In this document: piece after piece, positions 1 through 9,028 of the stretch
Layout: every line of letters begins with the position of its first letter
How positions within the stretch are numbered: position 1 is the first letter of the stretch
Source of the DNA: Membranihabitans marinus
GTDB taxonomy: Bacteria; Bacteroidota; Bacteroidia; Chitinophagales; Saprospiraceae
Reading direction: 5' to 3'
DNA: 64,000 nucleotides
Assembly (NCBI RefSeq): GCF_021729155.1
Contig: NZ_JAJQYA010000003.1
Span: forward strand, 124,001 to 188,000
Translations under genes and position numbers: made by a program
Notes under the pieces: model-generated
The model's input: the letters and a program-made list of their open reading frames with translations, nothing else
Databases searched by the model: none
What the model was told of the DNA's origin: nothing

Positions 1-1344
1 TGCTTGGGGAGTAATCTTACCTCCTCCTTATATATATTGGACGAACCCAGTATCGGACTTCATCCCAGGGATAGTGATCAGTTGATTGCAGTATTGCGCG
101 ATCTCAAAGACTTGGGCAATACCGTAGTCGTGGTTGAACACGAGGAAGATATTATACGTCAAGCCGACTATTTAATTGATATGGGACCTTTGGCTGGGGA
201 ACACGGTGGCGAAGTAGTATACAGTGGCGGATTAAATGAATCCGTGCCAGTAGGAACAAGCCTTACCATGGATTATCTAAATGGGGACGAAGTCATCGAT
301 GTACCCAGTAGTAGAAGGGATTCGGCTTATAGTATCCAGATTGAGGAAGCATATATGCATAACCTAAAGGACATTACAGTGACCTTTAAATTGGATTTGA
401 TTAATATCTTGACCGGGGTTTCCGGTTCCGGTAAATCTACCTTAGTACACCATATATTATATCCTGCCTTAAAAAATCATTTAGAAGATAGTTTTTCTGG
501 ACAGCGTCAGGGTTTTAAAGATTTGACAGGGGATTTGAAGCGGATATCGGCTGTTGAATTTATTGGCCAAAAAGCTATTGGGCGATCAAGTCGTTCCAAT
601 CCGGCAACCTATGTTAAGGCCTTTGACGATATTAGAAATTTATTTGCCAAGCAAAATCTATCTAAGATTAGAAAATACCAAACCAAGCATTTTTCATTTA
701 ATGTAGAAGGTGGTCGATGCGAAAATTGTAAGGGCGATGGAGAAATCTTGATTGAAATGCAGTTCTTATCAGATATTAGATTAGAATGTGAAGTATGCAA
801 AGGGAAGCGATTTAAAAGAGAAGTCCTTGAAGTCAAATACAATAATCAAAATATTTACGATGTCCTCAATATGACGATAGAAGAGGCTTTGAAATTTTTT
901 GAAAATAAGCCTGAAATTGTCGTAAAATTAGAGCCTTTGGAAAAAGTAGGCTTGGGATATCTCCGCCTCGGGCAGTCTTCGAGTACTCTATCTGGAGGGG
1001 AAGCCCAAAGATTGAAATTGGCGTATTATTTAGGACAAGAAAATATAAAGGAACGGATTTTCTTTATATTTGATGAACCTACAACTGGCTTGCATTTTCA
1101 CGATATCAAAAAACTCTTAGTCGCTTTCAATGATCTGATTCGATTGGGACACACTGTCCTGGTGGTGGAACACAACCTCGATATAATAAAAGCAGGGGAC
1201 TGGATTGTAGACCTGGGGCCCGAAGGTGGTTTCGGTGGAGGTAATTTAGTTGCAATGGGTACTCCGGAAGAGTTGGTAGAAGTGGAAGGATCTTATACGG
1301 GCAAATACCTTCAACATAAATTAATGGTCAATCAAAGTAAATAA
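1..1344 (+). CDS. uvrA: Excinuclease ABC subunit A, C-terminal part (5' truncated by window)
   Basis: This is the C-terminal part of UvrA, the damage-recognition ATPase of nucleotide excision repair. The reading frame is open to base 1, so the gene starts before the window. The visible part begins just before the Walker B of the first ABC module (ILDEPSIGLH), followed by the D-loop region and the switch His (VVVEHEEDI). The second module has Walker A GVSGSGKST, the UvrA zinc finger as two CxxC pairs (CENC and CEVC, about residues 238-265 of the visible part), signature LSGGEAQR and Walker B IFDEPTTGLH. The stop overlaps the next gene's start (TAATG), which suggests translational coupling. It could be a UvrA paralogue rather than the main copy, because the first-module signature lies outside the window. 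Confidence 0.95.
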   Translation, partial: CLGSNLTSSLYILDEPSIGLHPRDSDQLIAVLRDLKDLGNTVVVVEHEEDIIRQADYLIDMGPLAGEHGGEVVYSGGLNESVPVGTSLTMDYLNGDEVIDVPSSRRDSAYSIQIEEAYMHNLKDITVTFKLDLINILTGVSGSGKSTLVHHILYPALKNHLEDSFSGQRQGFKDLTGDLKRISAVEFIGQKAIGRSSRSNPATYVKAFDDIRNLFAKQNLSKIRKYQTKHFSFNVEGGRCENCKGDGEILIEMQFLSDIRLECEVCKGKRFKREVLEVKYNNQNIYDVLNMTIEEALKFFENKPEIVVKLEPLEKVGLGYLRLGQSSSTLSGGEAQRLKLAYYLGQENIKERIFFIFDEPTTGLHFHDIKKLLVAFNDLIRLGHTVLVVEHNLDIIKAGDWIVDLGPEGGFGGGNLVAMGTPEELVEVEGSYTGKYLQHKLMVNQSK

Positions 1345-2141
1345 TGGTTTATTCAAAGGTTCACAAGGTAGATAGACCTCGAGCTGTGGTATTGATTACC
1401 CACGGGATAGGGGAGCATTTAGGCCGATATACGGAATTGGTCGATGCATTGCAGAAAGAAAATTTAACCGTTTTTCTTTACGATTTACCCGGATATGGTC
1501 AAACCCTATCTCAATCTGGACCACTTCAGTCTTTTTCTCAATTGTCAACTGCGATAAATGCCCAGTATAAATTGGCGAATCAATACGCTCAAAATCACAA
1601 TATCCCCTTGTTTTTATTTGGCCATAGTTTGGGGGGATTGATTACTGCTCATTTTATGTCAACGATTCAGCCACATTGCAGGGGAGTTATTCTTTCGGCC
1701 CCAGCCATTGACGCTGGAGGATTGGCCAATGGAGTAGTCATCGGACTGGCCAAATATTTGAGTATGCTAATGCCCAATCTGCCCTATCTTAAAATTAAAT
1801 CTTCGGATTTGTCTCGCGATACTAGTGAAGTTGAAAAATACGAGTCAGATCCTTTGGTCGATCGCAGTAGGATAACCCTAAAGGTGGGATATATCTTGCT
1901 TCAAGCGATGGCGGAAACCAAAGCCAATATCGATGGACTTAATCGGCCTCTATTAATGATACAGGGTGAAAAGGACGCTATCGTTAAAATGATCGCTACT
2001 CGGCGTTATTTTCAAGAATTAAAAATGGAGGACAAAACATATATTTCATATCCCAATATGCTTCACGAAACCCTCAATGAATTGGACAATGAGATAGTGT
2101 ATCGCGACATTGTCACTTGGATATTGGATCGATTGTCATAA
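1344..2141 (+). CDS. Alpha/beta hydrolase, monoacylglycerol lipase-like (serine aminopeptidase S33 fold)
   Basis: A cytoplasmic serine hydrolase of 265 residues with no signal peptide. The oxyanion motif HGIGEH is at residues 20-25 and the nucleophile elbow GHSLGG puts the catalytic Ser at 95. An Asp in GEKDAIV and a His in MLHETLNE near the C terminus complete the triad. The layout matches the lysophospholipase/monoglyceride lipase group, so glycerides or lysophospholipids are the likely substrates, but sequence alone does not fix this. Its start codon overlaps the uvrA stop by one base, so it is probably cotranscribed with uvrA. Confidence 0.85.
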   Translation: MVYSKVHKVDRPRAVVLITHGIGEHLGRYTELVDALQKENLTVFLYDLPGYGQTLSQSGPLQSFSQLSTAINAQYKLANQYAQNHNIPLFLFGHSLGGLITAHFMSTIQPHCRGVILSAPAIDAGGLANGVVIGLAKYLSMLMPNLPYLKIKSSDLSRDTSEVEKYESDPLVDRSRITLKVGYILLQAMAETKANIDGLNRPLLMIQGEKDAIVKMIATRRYFQELKMEDKTYISYPNMLHETLNELDNEIVYRDIVTWILDRLS

Positions 2142-2219
2142 CATAATGGTAAGGTCGGTAACGATGTTGTTGATTTTCATTTTGCCCAACATGGCTTCAT
2201 GGATCTATCTTTTCTATCT

Positions 2220-2924
2220 TTAGGGTAAGTGATGGTAGTGTCGTTGGTCAACCCGCCATAGACCTGGATTTATTCTACATTTTAGGTTGGCTCTTATTTT
2301 TTTGTGATAGTCTATATTGTCGATATGTTGACCGCCCAGTCTAGCCATGTGGTTGGAATGTTGTTGGCAGTCGATGGTTTTATAACCTTTAGAAGTCAGA
2401 ATCTTAGCCAAGACCAAAACCGCAAATTTGGATGCATCATTGGCTAGGGAAAACATTGACTCTCCACTGAAGATCTGGCCAATACCCAGACCGTAGAGGC
2501 CTCCGACCATTTCGTCGTCTAACCATATTTCGACCGAGTGGGCGATACCCATTTGGTGAAGCGTTATGTAAGCAGATTTCATCTCCTCTGTGATCCAAGT
2601 TCCCGATTGATTGGGGCGAACTATGGTTTGACATTGGTCGATGACGGACTCAAAATTTTGGTCAACGGTAAAGGTATAAATGGGTTTGTTTAAATATCTC
2701 CTCATACTTTTGGGTATGTGAACAGCTGCTAAGTCAATAATGAATCGCTGTTTTGGCGCCCACCATAGAATCGGAGGCTTATCGTACCAGGGAAATATCC
2801 CAAATTGATAGGCCATGATTAAGGTTTGAGGATGGAGATCCCCTCCATATCCTAAGAAGCCATCGTCATCGGCAATCAAAGGATGTGGGAAAAATACGGT
2901 TTTAGGTACAGGAAATCCAGACAT
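2220..2924 (-). CDS. aat: Leucyl/phenylalanyl-tRNA--protein transferase
   Basis: Aat transfers Leu or Phe from aminoacyl-tRNA to proteins with N-terminal Arg or Lys, making a primary N-degron. At 234 residues it has the usual length. Family blocks are clear: FPHP near the N terminus, FPWY and WWAPKQRF at about residues 44-63, GTWITEEM, and GGLYGLGIGQIFSGESMFS at about 142-160, followed by DCQ. It lies 9 bp downstream of clpS on the same strand, whose product recognises exactly such N-degrons. The downstream neighbour is convergent, and a 78-bp gap separates the stops. Confidence 0.95.
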   Translation of the reverse strand: MSGFPVPKTVFFPHPLIADDDGFLGYGGDLHPQTLIMAYQFGIFPWYDKPPILWWAPKQRFIIDLAAVHIPKSMRRYLNKPIYTFTVDQNFESVIDQCQTIVRPNQSGTWITEEMKSAYITLHQMGIAHSVEIWLDDEMVGGLYGLGIGQIFSGESMFSLANDASKFAVLVLAKILTSKGYKTIDCQQHSNHMARLGGQHIDNIDYHKKIRANLKCRINPGLWRVDQRHYHHLP

Positions 2925-2933
2925 GCAGTTGGA

Positions 2934-3242
2934 TCAATGTTCTATGACGGCAGACAATCCACGGTCTATTAATGCGTCTTTAAAAGGCTTAAGAACTTTA
3001 AATGGTGCTGTTTTTACGATGGCTTTTCCATTAAAATGAACCATTAATGAAAGCTGTTCTGCTTGAACCAAAGAATGATTTAGAATTTCGACAAAACACT
3101 GTATGACGTGGTCAAAAGTATTGTAATCATCATTGTAAACGACCAATTCTGCAGTTGATCCCTGATCGATATCTTCCTCTACGAGTACGTCCTCTTCGTA
3201 TTCTGTATAATGAGCAAAGTAAAGATCTGGTTTTGTTCTCAT
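2934..3242 (-). CDS. clpS: ATP-dependent Clp protease adaptor ClpS
   Basis: ClpS binds N-degron substrates and hands them to the Clp unfoldase. The protein has 102 residues: a flexible acidic N-terminal tail of about 30 residues, then the folded core. The binding-pocket motif YNDDYNTFDHV (about residues 35-45) holds the Asn-Asp pair that grips the substrate alpha-amino group, and MVHFNG supplies the conserved His. It is the first gene of a two-gene operon with aat. The promoter must lie in the AT-rich gap of 132 bp shared with the divergent EamA gene. Confidence 0.93.
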   Translation of the reverse strand: MRTKPDLYFAHYTEYEEDVLVEEDIDQGSTAELVVYNDDYNTFDHVIQCFVEILNHSLVQAEQLSLMVHFNGKAIVKTAPFKVLKPFKDALIDRGLSAVIEH

Positions 3243-3374
3243 AATTTTTCTTTTACTGTATAGGTTATATTACTTCAAAAATAAGAAATAAATTTTTATT
3301 GATCCCTACTTATTATTTATAAATAAAACCTGAGTAAAACGATTAATTTTATCTCGTAATTATAAACTGAAATA

Positions 3375-4307
3375 GTGATGGGTTTAAGTGATCAAAGTAA
3401 AGCCTATATTGGCTTACATATTGCCATTTTATTTTTTGGATTAACGGCCATTCTTGGAGATTTAATCCATCTACCTTCATTGTCACTGGTATGGTGGCGG
3501 TTACTTATATCTTTATTGGCCTTTATTCCGGTGATTTTTATATTGCGATTGTTTAAATTGTCCTCTGTCTGGGCCGTAAAGGAGGATATATTTAAAGTCG
3601 GCCTGTTTTTAGTCATCCATTGGATTACTTTTTTTGCCTCGGTTAAGTTGGCCAATGCATCTGTAGGGGTGTTATGTTTGGCTACTACCTCTTGCATGAC
3701 GGCCATAGTGGAGCCCATAGTCACGCGCAGACCATTTCGATTAATAGAATTTTTATTTGGACTTTGTGTAATTCCCGGTATGATATTAGTCGTTCAATCA
3801 GTGAGTTCGGATATGACATTGGGCTTTGTCGTGGGATTATTTTCTGCACTTTTTGCCGCCCTATTTACTACCTTCAATAAAAAAATTGTCGACAAGGGCA
3901 GTACCATTTTATTCACTTTTGCCGAGCTTTTGGTGGCTTTTGTCCTGCTGTCTATCATAGTGCTGGGATTGACATTGTCCGGAAAATCATTAGAATTCTT
4001 ACCTCAGCGTAATATTGATTGGGGATACTTATTATTTTTGTCTATTGTCTGTACTACTATTTGCTATACGATTGCCTTTCGATCACTTCGCCACATGACG
4101 GCATTTTCTGCCAATTTGTCGATTAACCTCGAACCGGTATATGGAATCATATTGGCTTGGTGGATATTAAATGACAATGAGGAGATGGGAAGTAGTTTTT
4201 ATTATGGTGCAGGATTAATCCTATTAGTGGTATTTTTATTTCCTATTTTAGAAAAATATTTTTTGCGAATTAAAATTATCAAACCAGATGCTGGAACATT
4301 TCACTAA
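3375..4307 (+). CDS. EamA-type (DMT superfamily) transporter
   Basis: An inner-membrane protein of 310 residues with about ten hydrophobic helices arranged as two five-helix EamA repeats, the architecture of drug/metabolite transporters. A conserved-type segment near LEPVYGIILAWW (second repeat) is typical of the family. The substrate cannot be told; members export amino acids, purines or other metabolites. The gene overlaps the next one (O-methyltransferase) by 20 bp, so the two are probably translated from one mRNA. The ATG at 3375 is taken as the start. Confidence 0.85.
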   Translation: MMGLSDQSKAYIGLHIAILFFGLTAILGDLIHLPSLSLVWWRLLISLLAFIPVIFILRLFKLSSVWAVKEDIFKVGLFLVIHWITFFASVKLANASVGVLCLATTSCMTAIVEPIVTRRPFRLIEFLFGLCVIPGMILVVQSVSSDMTLGFVVGLFSALFAALFTTFNKKIVDKGSTILFTFAELLVAFVLLSIIVLGLTLSGKSLEFLPQRNIDWGYLLFLSIVCTTICYTIAFRSLRHMTAFSANLSINLEPVYGIILAWWILNDNEEMGSSFYYGAGLILLVVFLFPILEKYFLRIKIIKPDAGTFH

Positions 4308-4929
4308 AGAGATTCATGATTATTGTGCCGATCATTCGGTGAGACACAGCGATTATTTAGATCGGATAGAAGAATCTACCAAAGCCAATGTTTACGGAGC
4401 AGGAATGATATCCTCAGCTTATCAAGGACGGTTGTTGAGTATGTTGAGCCACCTGGTCAATCCGCGACGAGTGCTAGAAATAGGTACATTTACTGGTTAT
4501 TCTGCCCTTTGTATGGCCGAGGGATTAACTGCCGATGGCAAGGTAATATCGATAGAGCGAAATAAATCCTTGAAACCTATTATAGACCAACATTTGTCTT
4601 GGACGCCATTAGGTCAACAAGTGGAAGTGCTTTATGGAGAAGCCCACCTAGTCATCCCACAACTGACAGCTGCTTGGGATATGGTATTTGTAGATGCAGC
4701 TAAGAAACAATATGGGCTGTATGTCGATTTGATTATCGATCAATTGCGACCAGGGGGACTGATTATAGCGGACAACGTGTTGTGGAGAGGTAAGGTGTTG
4801 GAAGAAGACAGTGAAGATGATAGAACCTTGGCCATGCAACAATTCAATGATAGAATGCATGGTGATGAGCGATTACAGCCTTTTTTACTGCCTATTAGAG
4901 ATGGTATATTTATCCTTCGGAAAAAATAA
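4288..4929 (+). CDS. Class I SAM-dependent O-methyltransferase (catechol/caffeoyl-CoA OMT-like)
   Basis: A 213-residue cytosolic methyltransferase. The SAM-binding motif I is VLEIGTFTGYSAL (about residues 66-78). The metal-site motif FVDAAKKQY and the following GGLIIADNVLWRG block (about 130-170) identify the metal-dependent Methyltransf_3 family, which methylates hydroxyls of small aromatic molecules. The product is full length for the family. Its start lies inside the end of the upstream EamA gene. Whether the transporter exports its product is speculation. Confidence 0.9.
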   Translation: MLEHFTKEIHDYCADHSVRHSDYLDRIEESTKANVYGAGMISSAYQGRLLSMLSHLVNPRRVLEIGTFTGYSALCMAEGLTADGKVISIERNKSLKPIIDQHLSWTPLGQQVEVLYGEAHLVIPQLTAAWDMVFVDAAKKQYGLYVDLIIDQLRPGGLIIADNVLWRGKVLEEDSEDDRTLAMQQFNDRMHGDERLQPFLLPIRDGIFILRKK

Positions 4930-4976
4930 ATTGAAATCATTCTTAGGAATTCAAGGACTACGACATTGATTTTTAA

Positions 4977-6704
4977 TTAATAGTTCAGCACAAATCCGAA
5001 ATTGACTCGACCTTCAGAAAAAGATAGAGCTTGGTCTCTATGTGCGCCCAATGCATAGGAAATGCCAAATACTCCGGCTTTTGTTCCCAAATTGAGGCCT
5101 AAGCCAAAGCTATAAGGGAAATTGTATCGATCTTCTTTGGAAGAGTTCTGGAGAATCCCAAAGTCGGTAAAAACATATATGTTGCTCTGGGCATCAAACA
5201 AATATCTGTATTCTGCACTGCCCATGCCATAGTAATCGGCAACAAAGATCTTTTCGGAAAATCCTCTAAAGTTCTGTAGGCCTCCCAAACGCAGTTTCTC
5301 ATTTTCGAATAGTTTTTCGCTGCCAAAATTCCATGCACCCTGACCTCGGAGTCGAATCGTGGCGTAATTGCCTATTTCAAAGTATCGGTCCACAGTCATC
5401 GATAGACCTACTTTCAACGATCGTTCAGCTAAACTGTCGTAGAGGGTAGAAAAGGAAAAATCTTCATTGGGGAACTGAATTTGCAGTATGCTGGCATTTT
5501 CAACGTTTTTTTTCAATCCCGCGGTGATATTGGATTGAAAATAACTGCCTTTTCTGGGATTACTAGGTCGGTCTAATCCATTGTAGTAAATATTAAAACC
5601 GAGAGCAGAATAGTTGTAGTCGAGGTCTTCGGGGAGTTGGCGACTGTTTTGTAATAATGGGGTGTTGATAGATATCAATCTCGACTGGTCGCGTTGTAAG
5701 TACCATGAGTATTGCAGTCTTGGATTTAAACTATACTGCAATCCTATCTTACCACTGACGTCTAGGACCAATGAGTCGCGTTTGTCCAGTTGTCCTTCTG
5801 CTATCAATCCCGATCGAATAATGGGTAGATAGGGAAACTGAAATCGTAGGTCAAAAGACTGACTGGCGTTGTTGTATTTGTCAAATTTTAGAAAAATGCG
5901 TTCGGCCATATTGAGCTGATTGGTCAAGTCGAGATAGGCGTTTCCGGTAATGTCAAACTGTTTGTTGATTTGATTCGAAGGCAGTAAAGCCACAAGTACA
6001 TCGAATTTGGACGGATCCTTTTTATCTAGGGTATAGGCCAGATCTACACCGAAAGGATTAAAATCATAGGTCAAATTCACAAAATCTACAAAATTCCAAT
6101 TTTTTATAATTTCTAATGAGTTTTGGATGTCTTCCCAAGAAAAAACCTGTTGCTGTTGAAGTCCTATCATATTTAAAAACAAGTCGTGATTCATGGAAAG
6201 GTCGCCATCGATGGTGATTTTTTGAATGTATACGGTGTGGACAGTATCTATGTGATAATTGAGTAGTAAAGTGTCTTTTCGGATTTCAACGATGTCGGTA
6301 GACAACTGGGCATAGGGATATCCTAGATTCGCCAGATTGGATAAAAGAAGTTTTCGGCTAGGCATGACCTCATTCCAAGATTGATATTGCCAAGAAGACT
6401 CTGAGGCAGATACCATAATTGCAGGTAAGTTCTGATGTTGGATGCCAACGGTTCGAATTACTGGGCCACATAGGATGATTGATTTGCCTTGTATGGTGTC
6501 CATAGAGGCGTAAGGATAACCAAGATGGAGGCTGAGCTTCTTAAATTCTTCCTCTTGAGGGGGAATACTATCGCTGGCTTGCCAATATTCTTTGATCTCA
6601 TTGGGGCAGCCTGAATCGATAACATAGATCGGACTTTGACTCCAAATGGTATTTGAAAGAAACAAAAATAAATACACTATGTTTACAGTATATCTTATGA
6701 TCAT
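4977..6704 (-). CDS. BamA/TamA-family outer-membrane beta-barrel protein
   Basis: A 575-residue outer-membrane protein. A hydrophobic N-terminal signal ends near IWSQ (residue 23). Residues about 30-230 look like POTRA-type modules, including a YIQKITIDGDL stretch and NWNFVDFVNLTYD. The rest is beta-barrel with RLGGLQNFRGF, the family's conserved RGF loop (about residue 480), and a C-terminal strand ending in an aromatic residue. At this length with few POTRA domains it resembles TamA/ShlB-type translocators more than BamA itself. It is divergently placed from hemW with only 42 bp between. Confidence 0.82.
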   Translation of the reverse strand: MIIRYTVNIVYLFLFLSNTIWSQSPIYVIDSGCPNEIKEYWQASDSIPPQEEEFKKLSLHLGYPYASMDTIQGKSIILCGPVIRTVGIQHQNLPAIMVSASESSWQYQSWNEVMPSRKLLLSNLANLGYPYAQLSTDIVEIRKDTLLLNYHIDTVHTVYIQKITIDGDLSMNHDLFLNMIGLQQQQVFSWEDIQNSLEIIKNWNFVDFVNLTYDFNPFGVDLAYTLDKKDPSKFDVLVALLPSNQINKQFDITGNAYLDLTNQLNMAERIFLKFDKYNNASQSFDLRFQFPYLPIIRSGLIAEGQLDKRDSLVLDVSGKIGLQYSLNPRLQYSWYLQRDQSRLISINTPLLQNSRQLPEDLDYNYSALGFNIYYNGLDRPSNPRKGSYFQSNITAGLKKNVENASILQIQFPNEDFSFSTLYDSLAERSLKVGLSMTVDRYFEIGNYATIRLRGQGAWNFGSEKLFENEKLRLGGLQNFRGFSEKIFVADYYGMGSAEYRYLFDAQSNIYVFTDFGILQNSSKEDRYNFPYSFGLGLNLGTKAGVFGISYALGAHRDQALSFSEGRVNFGFVLNY

Positions 6705-6746
6705 ATAGTTATCAGAACGTATTTTTAGTAGTTAAAATATCAATCT

Positions 6747-7874
6747 TTGGCCGGAATTTATATTCATATCCCATTTTGTAAGCAGAAATGTTCATACTGT
6801 AATTTTCATTTTTCTACAAATTTGTCGCGAAAATCGGAAATGCTTCAAGCGATTAACCGAGAAATAGAGTTGCGAGCTTCTGAGATACAAAAGTATACTA
6901 TTGAAACCATATATTTTGGGGGAGGAACACCTTCTGTACTGACGGTTGATGAGATGCATTCATTGATATCTACATTAGGAGGAACTGTTTCTTTGGATCA
7001 GGTCGTGGAAGTGACTATGGAATGCAATCCCGATGACCTCAATCCCGATTATTTACAGGCCTTGTTGAACGAGACTATGGTGGATCGAATCAGCATTGGT
7101 ATTCAGTCATTTCATGACCCTCATCTCAAGATGATGAATCGAGCTCATAATGGTGCAGAAGCTGGTCAGAGCTTGGAACAAATTTTTAATGCAGGTTTTG
7201 AAAAAGTGACCGCCGACTTGATTTTTGGATTGCCGGACAACGATTTGTCGATTTGGCAATCAAACTTAGCGCGGTTGGTTGAATTTCCAGTCAGTCATAT
7301 TTCTTGCTATGGCCTTACTATTGAACCCAATACAGCTCTCAAACATGTCATAGACAAGGGCTTGATCGATATGCCAGATGAGTCGGCCGCAAGGGATCAG
7401 TTTTACATGACCCAGGAGTTTTTGGCGAGTAAAGGCTATGAGCAGTACGAAATATCCAATTTTTGTTTGCCTGGACAGTATGCTGTTCACAATACCAATT
7501 ATTGGAAGCAGGTCCCATATATTGGGATAGGACCTTCGGCCCATTCATACAATGGTCGTGAGCGTCGATTTAATGTGGCTAATAATAGTCAATATTTGTC
7601 GGCCATCAATCGAGGGATTGACTTTTGGGAGACTGAGCTGTTGTCGGAATCAGATCGATACAATGAGTGGATACTTACTGGATTGCGAACCAAATGGGGA
7701 ATCGATGGCTCAGATGCTCAACAATACTCATTGAATATTCGAGAGGAATTTGACGATGCTGTCAAGAAATCTATTCACGCGGGTTGGATAGAGGAATCTG
7801 ATGGGGCTCTGTGTTTGACCAAGTCCGGTAAGGTGTTAGCGGACTACGTAATATCCTCTTTTTTCTATGTATAA
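6747..7874 (+). CDS. hemW: HemW-like radical SAM protein (haem chaperone)
   Basis: A 375-residue radical SAM enzyme. The N terminus, MAGIYIHIPFC, is the family hallmark and fixes the start at a TTG codon. The iron-sulfur cluster Cys residues are C11, C15 and C18 (CxxxCxxC); the extra Cys of true coproporphyrinogen oxidase HemN, directly after this motif, is replaced here (Asn-Phe follows), which favours HemW. GGGTPS (about residues 56-61) is the SAM-binding glycine motif. A C-terminal HemN_C-type domain is present. HemW inserts haem into respiratory proteins rather than making protoporphyrinogen. Confidence 0.9.
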   Translation: MAGIYIHIPFCKQKCSYCNFHFSTNLSRKSEMLQAINREIELRASEIQKYTIETIYFGGGTPSVLTVDEMHSLISTLGGTVSLDQVVEVTMECNPDDLNPDYLQALLNETMVDRISIGIQSFHDPHLKMMNRAHNGAEAGQSLEQIFNAGFEKVTADLIFGLPDNDLSIWQSNLARLVEFPVSHISCYGLTIEPNTALKHVIDKGLIDMPDESAARDQFYMTQEFLASKGYEQYEISNFCLPGQYAVHNTNYWKQVPYIGIGPSAHSYNGRERRFNVANNSQYLSAINRGIDFWETELLSESDRYNEWILTGLRTKWGIDGSDAQQYSLNIREEFDDAVKKSIHAGWIEESDGALCLTKSGKVLADYVISSFFYV

Positions 7875-7907
7875 AAAAAGAAGACCTATTCGTTAGCCAA
7901 ATAGGTC
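7873..7907 (-). terminator. Rho-independent terminator for the peroxiredoxin gene
   Basis: Read on the minus strand, an 8-bp perfect stem (GACCTATT with AATAGGTC, 9-nt loop) is followed by a T-rich run (TTCTTTTTTT). It lies 17 bp past the peroxiredoxin stop. The T run overlaps the stop codon of the convergent hemW gene, so the hairpin may also block read-through from that side. Confidence 0.85.
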
Positions 7908-7924
7908 TCCCTTGTAAAGAGGAA

Positions 7925-8551
7925 TTATATTTTTGTCATTCTCAAGTATGGTTTTACCGTAGTATAACCAGGGAATTTTTCATTAGCTTCTTCATTAGAA
8001 ACACTTGGACTGATTACTACTTCTTCACCTTCTACCCAGTTGGCAGGTGTGGCTACACTTTTATAAGCGGTAAGTTGTAAGCTGTCGATAACTCTCAATA
8101 TTTCATCAAAGTTTCTACCAGTTGATGGCGGATAAGTCAATGTCAATTTTATTTTCTTGTCTGGACCAACAACGTATACAGATCTTACGGTAAAGTTGCT
8201 ATCTGCTTTAGGGTGCAACATCCCATATAGGTTGGCTACTTCCTTGGTTGGATCGGCTACAATAGGGAAGTTTACCGTGGTGTGTTGTGTTTCGTTAATG
8301 TCTTTAATCCAATCGTTGTGTGATTCTAAAGGATCAACACTGATGGCAATAGGCTTAACATTTCGCTTGTCAAATTCTGGCTTGTATTTGGCCACCATAC
8401 CTAATTCAGTCGTACATACAGGGGTGAAATCAGAAGGGTGAGAAAAAAATACTACCCACGAATCTCCAGCCCAGTCGTGAAAATTGATCTCTCCAGCAGT
8501 AGTTGCTGCTGTAAAATTTGGGGCTTCATCTCCTAATTTTAAATTGGACAT
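7925..8551 (-). CDS. 1-Cys peroxiredoxin (Prx6 family)
   Basis: A 208-residue thiol peroxidase that reduces hydrogen peroxide and organic peroxides. The peroxidatic Cys is C46 in DFTPVCTTELG. I find no second Cys anywhere in the protein, so it is a true 1-Cys type needing an external thiol. The long C-terminal dimerisation extension (about residues 165-208, ending in KPYLRMTKI) is characteristic of the Prx6 group. It is a single-gene unit with its own terminator. The upstream gap carries a hairpin repeat. Confidence 0.93.
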   Translation of the reverse strand: MSNLKLGDEAPNFTAATTAGEINFHDWAGDSWVVFFSHPSDFTPVCTTELGMVAKYKPEFDKRNVKPIAISVDPLESHNDWIKDINETQHTTVNFPIVADPTKEVANLYGMLHPKADSNFTVRSVYVVGPDKKIKLTLTYPPSTGRNFDEILRVIDSLQLTAYKSVATPANWVEGEEVVISPSVSNEEANEKFPGYTTVKPYLRMTKI

Positions 8552-8654
8552 AGTAATTTTTGTTTAAGGTTATTTTAATTATTTTGTCAATTGTATTTTG
8601 CTGTCGGTTAATATTTTGATTATTTCCGAATTAAGTTGGTCTTTGGTACAAATC

Positions 8655-8776
8655 AATGCCATAAATCGGCATTTGGCGAAGATGACCGAACAAAATGGGC
8701 AGCATCATTGATCCTTAATGGATCAATGGTGAGGGAACCGAAACCTCCGTGTTTCGGGTGGGTAGGCCACTGCGCC
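8655..8776 (+). repeat. Modular hairpin repeat, copy A1 (in the 477-bp gap 8552-9028)
   Basis: Three clean hairpins lie in series. Stem 0 is AATGCC (8655-8660) with GGCATT (8668-8673). Stem B is a perfect 9-bp stem, CATTGATCC (8706-8714) with GGATCAATG (8720-8728), loop TTAAT. Stem C is a perfect 7-bp stem, CCGAAAC (8738-8744) with GTTTCGG (8751-8757). They are joined by linkers GACCGAA, GAGGGAACC and GGTGGGT that recur near 52.4, 54.1 and 59.4 kb. The core from GATGACCGAA onward is almost identical to copy A2 at 52.4 kb. I see nothing else in this gap except the 5' flanks of the neighbouring genes. Confidence 0.85.
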
Positions 8777-9028
8777 TTGATGGAGTTAGCCCATGTGCTC
8801 TAGGACTGCCTTAGTTATAGGTATCCAGTTTTTACCCAATTTTTTAACCAAAGTACAAATTCAAATAAACCAAAATATAACCGTCAATTATAAATTCAAT
8901 TGGTATAAATACAACAGACTCAGCAACGATTTGTTGTAGTCGGTGAATAAAAATACAGTAATTTATGCAAGAAAGAGATTCAACTTGCTAATTTTTATAG
9001 AATTGTGATTTCTAAAGTATTTTTTTCG

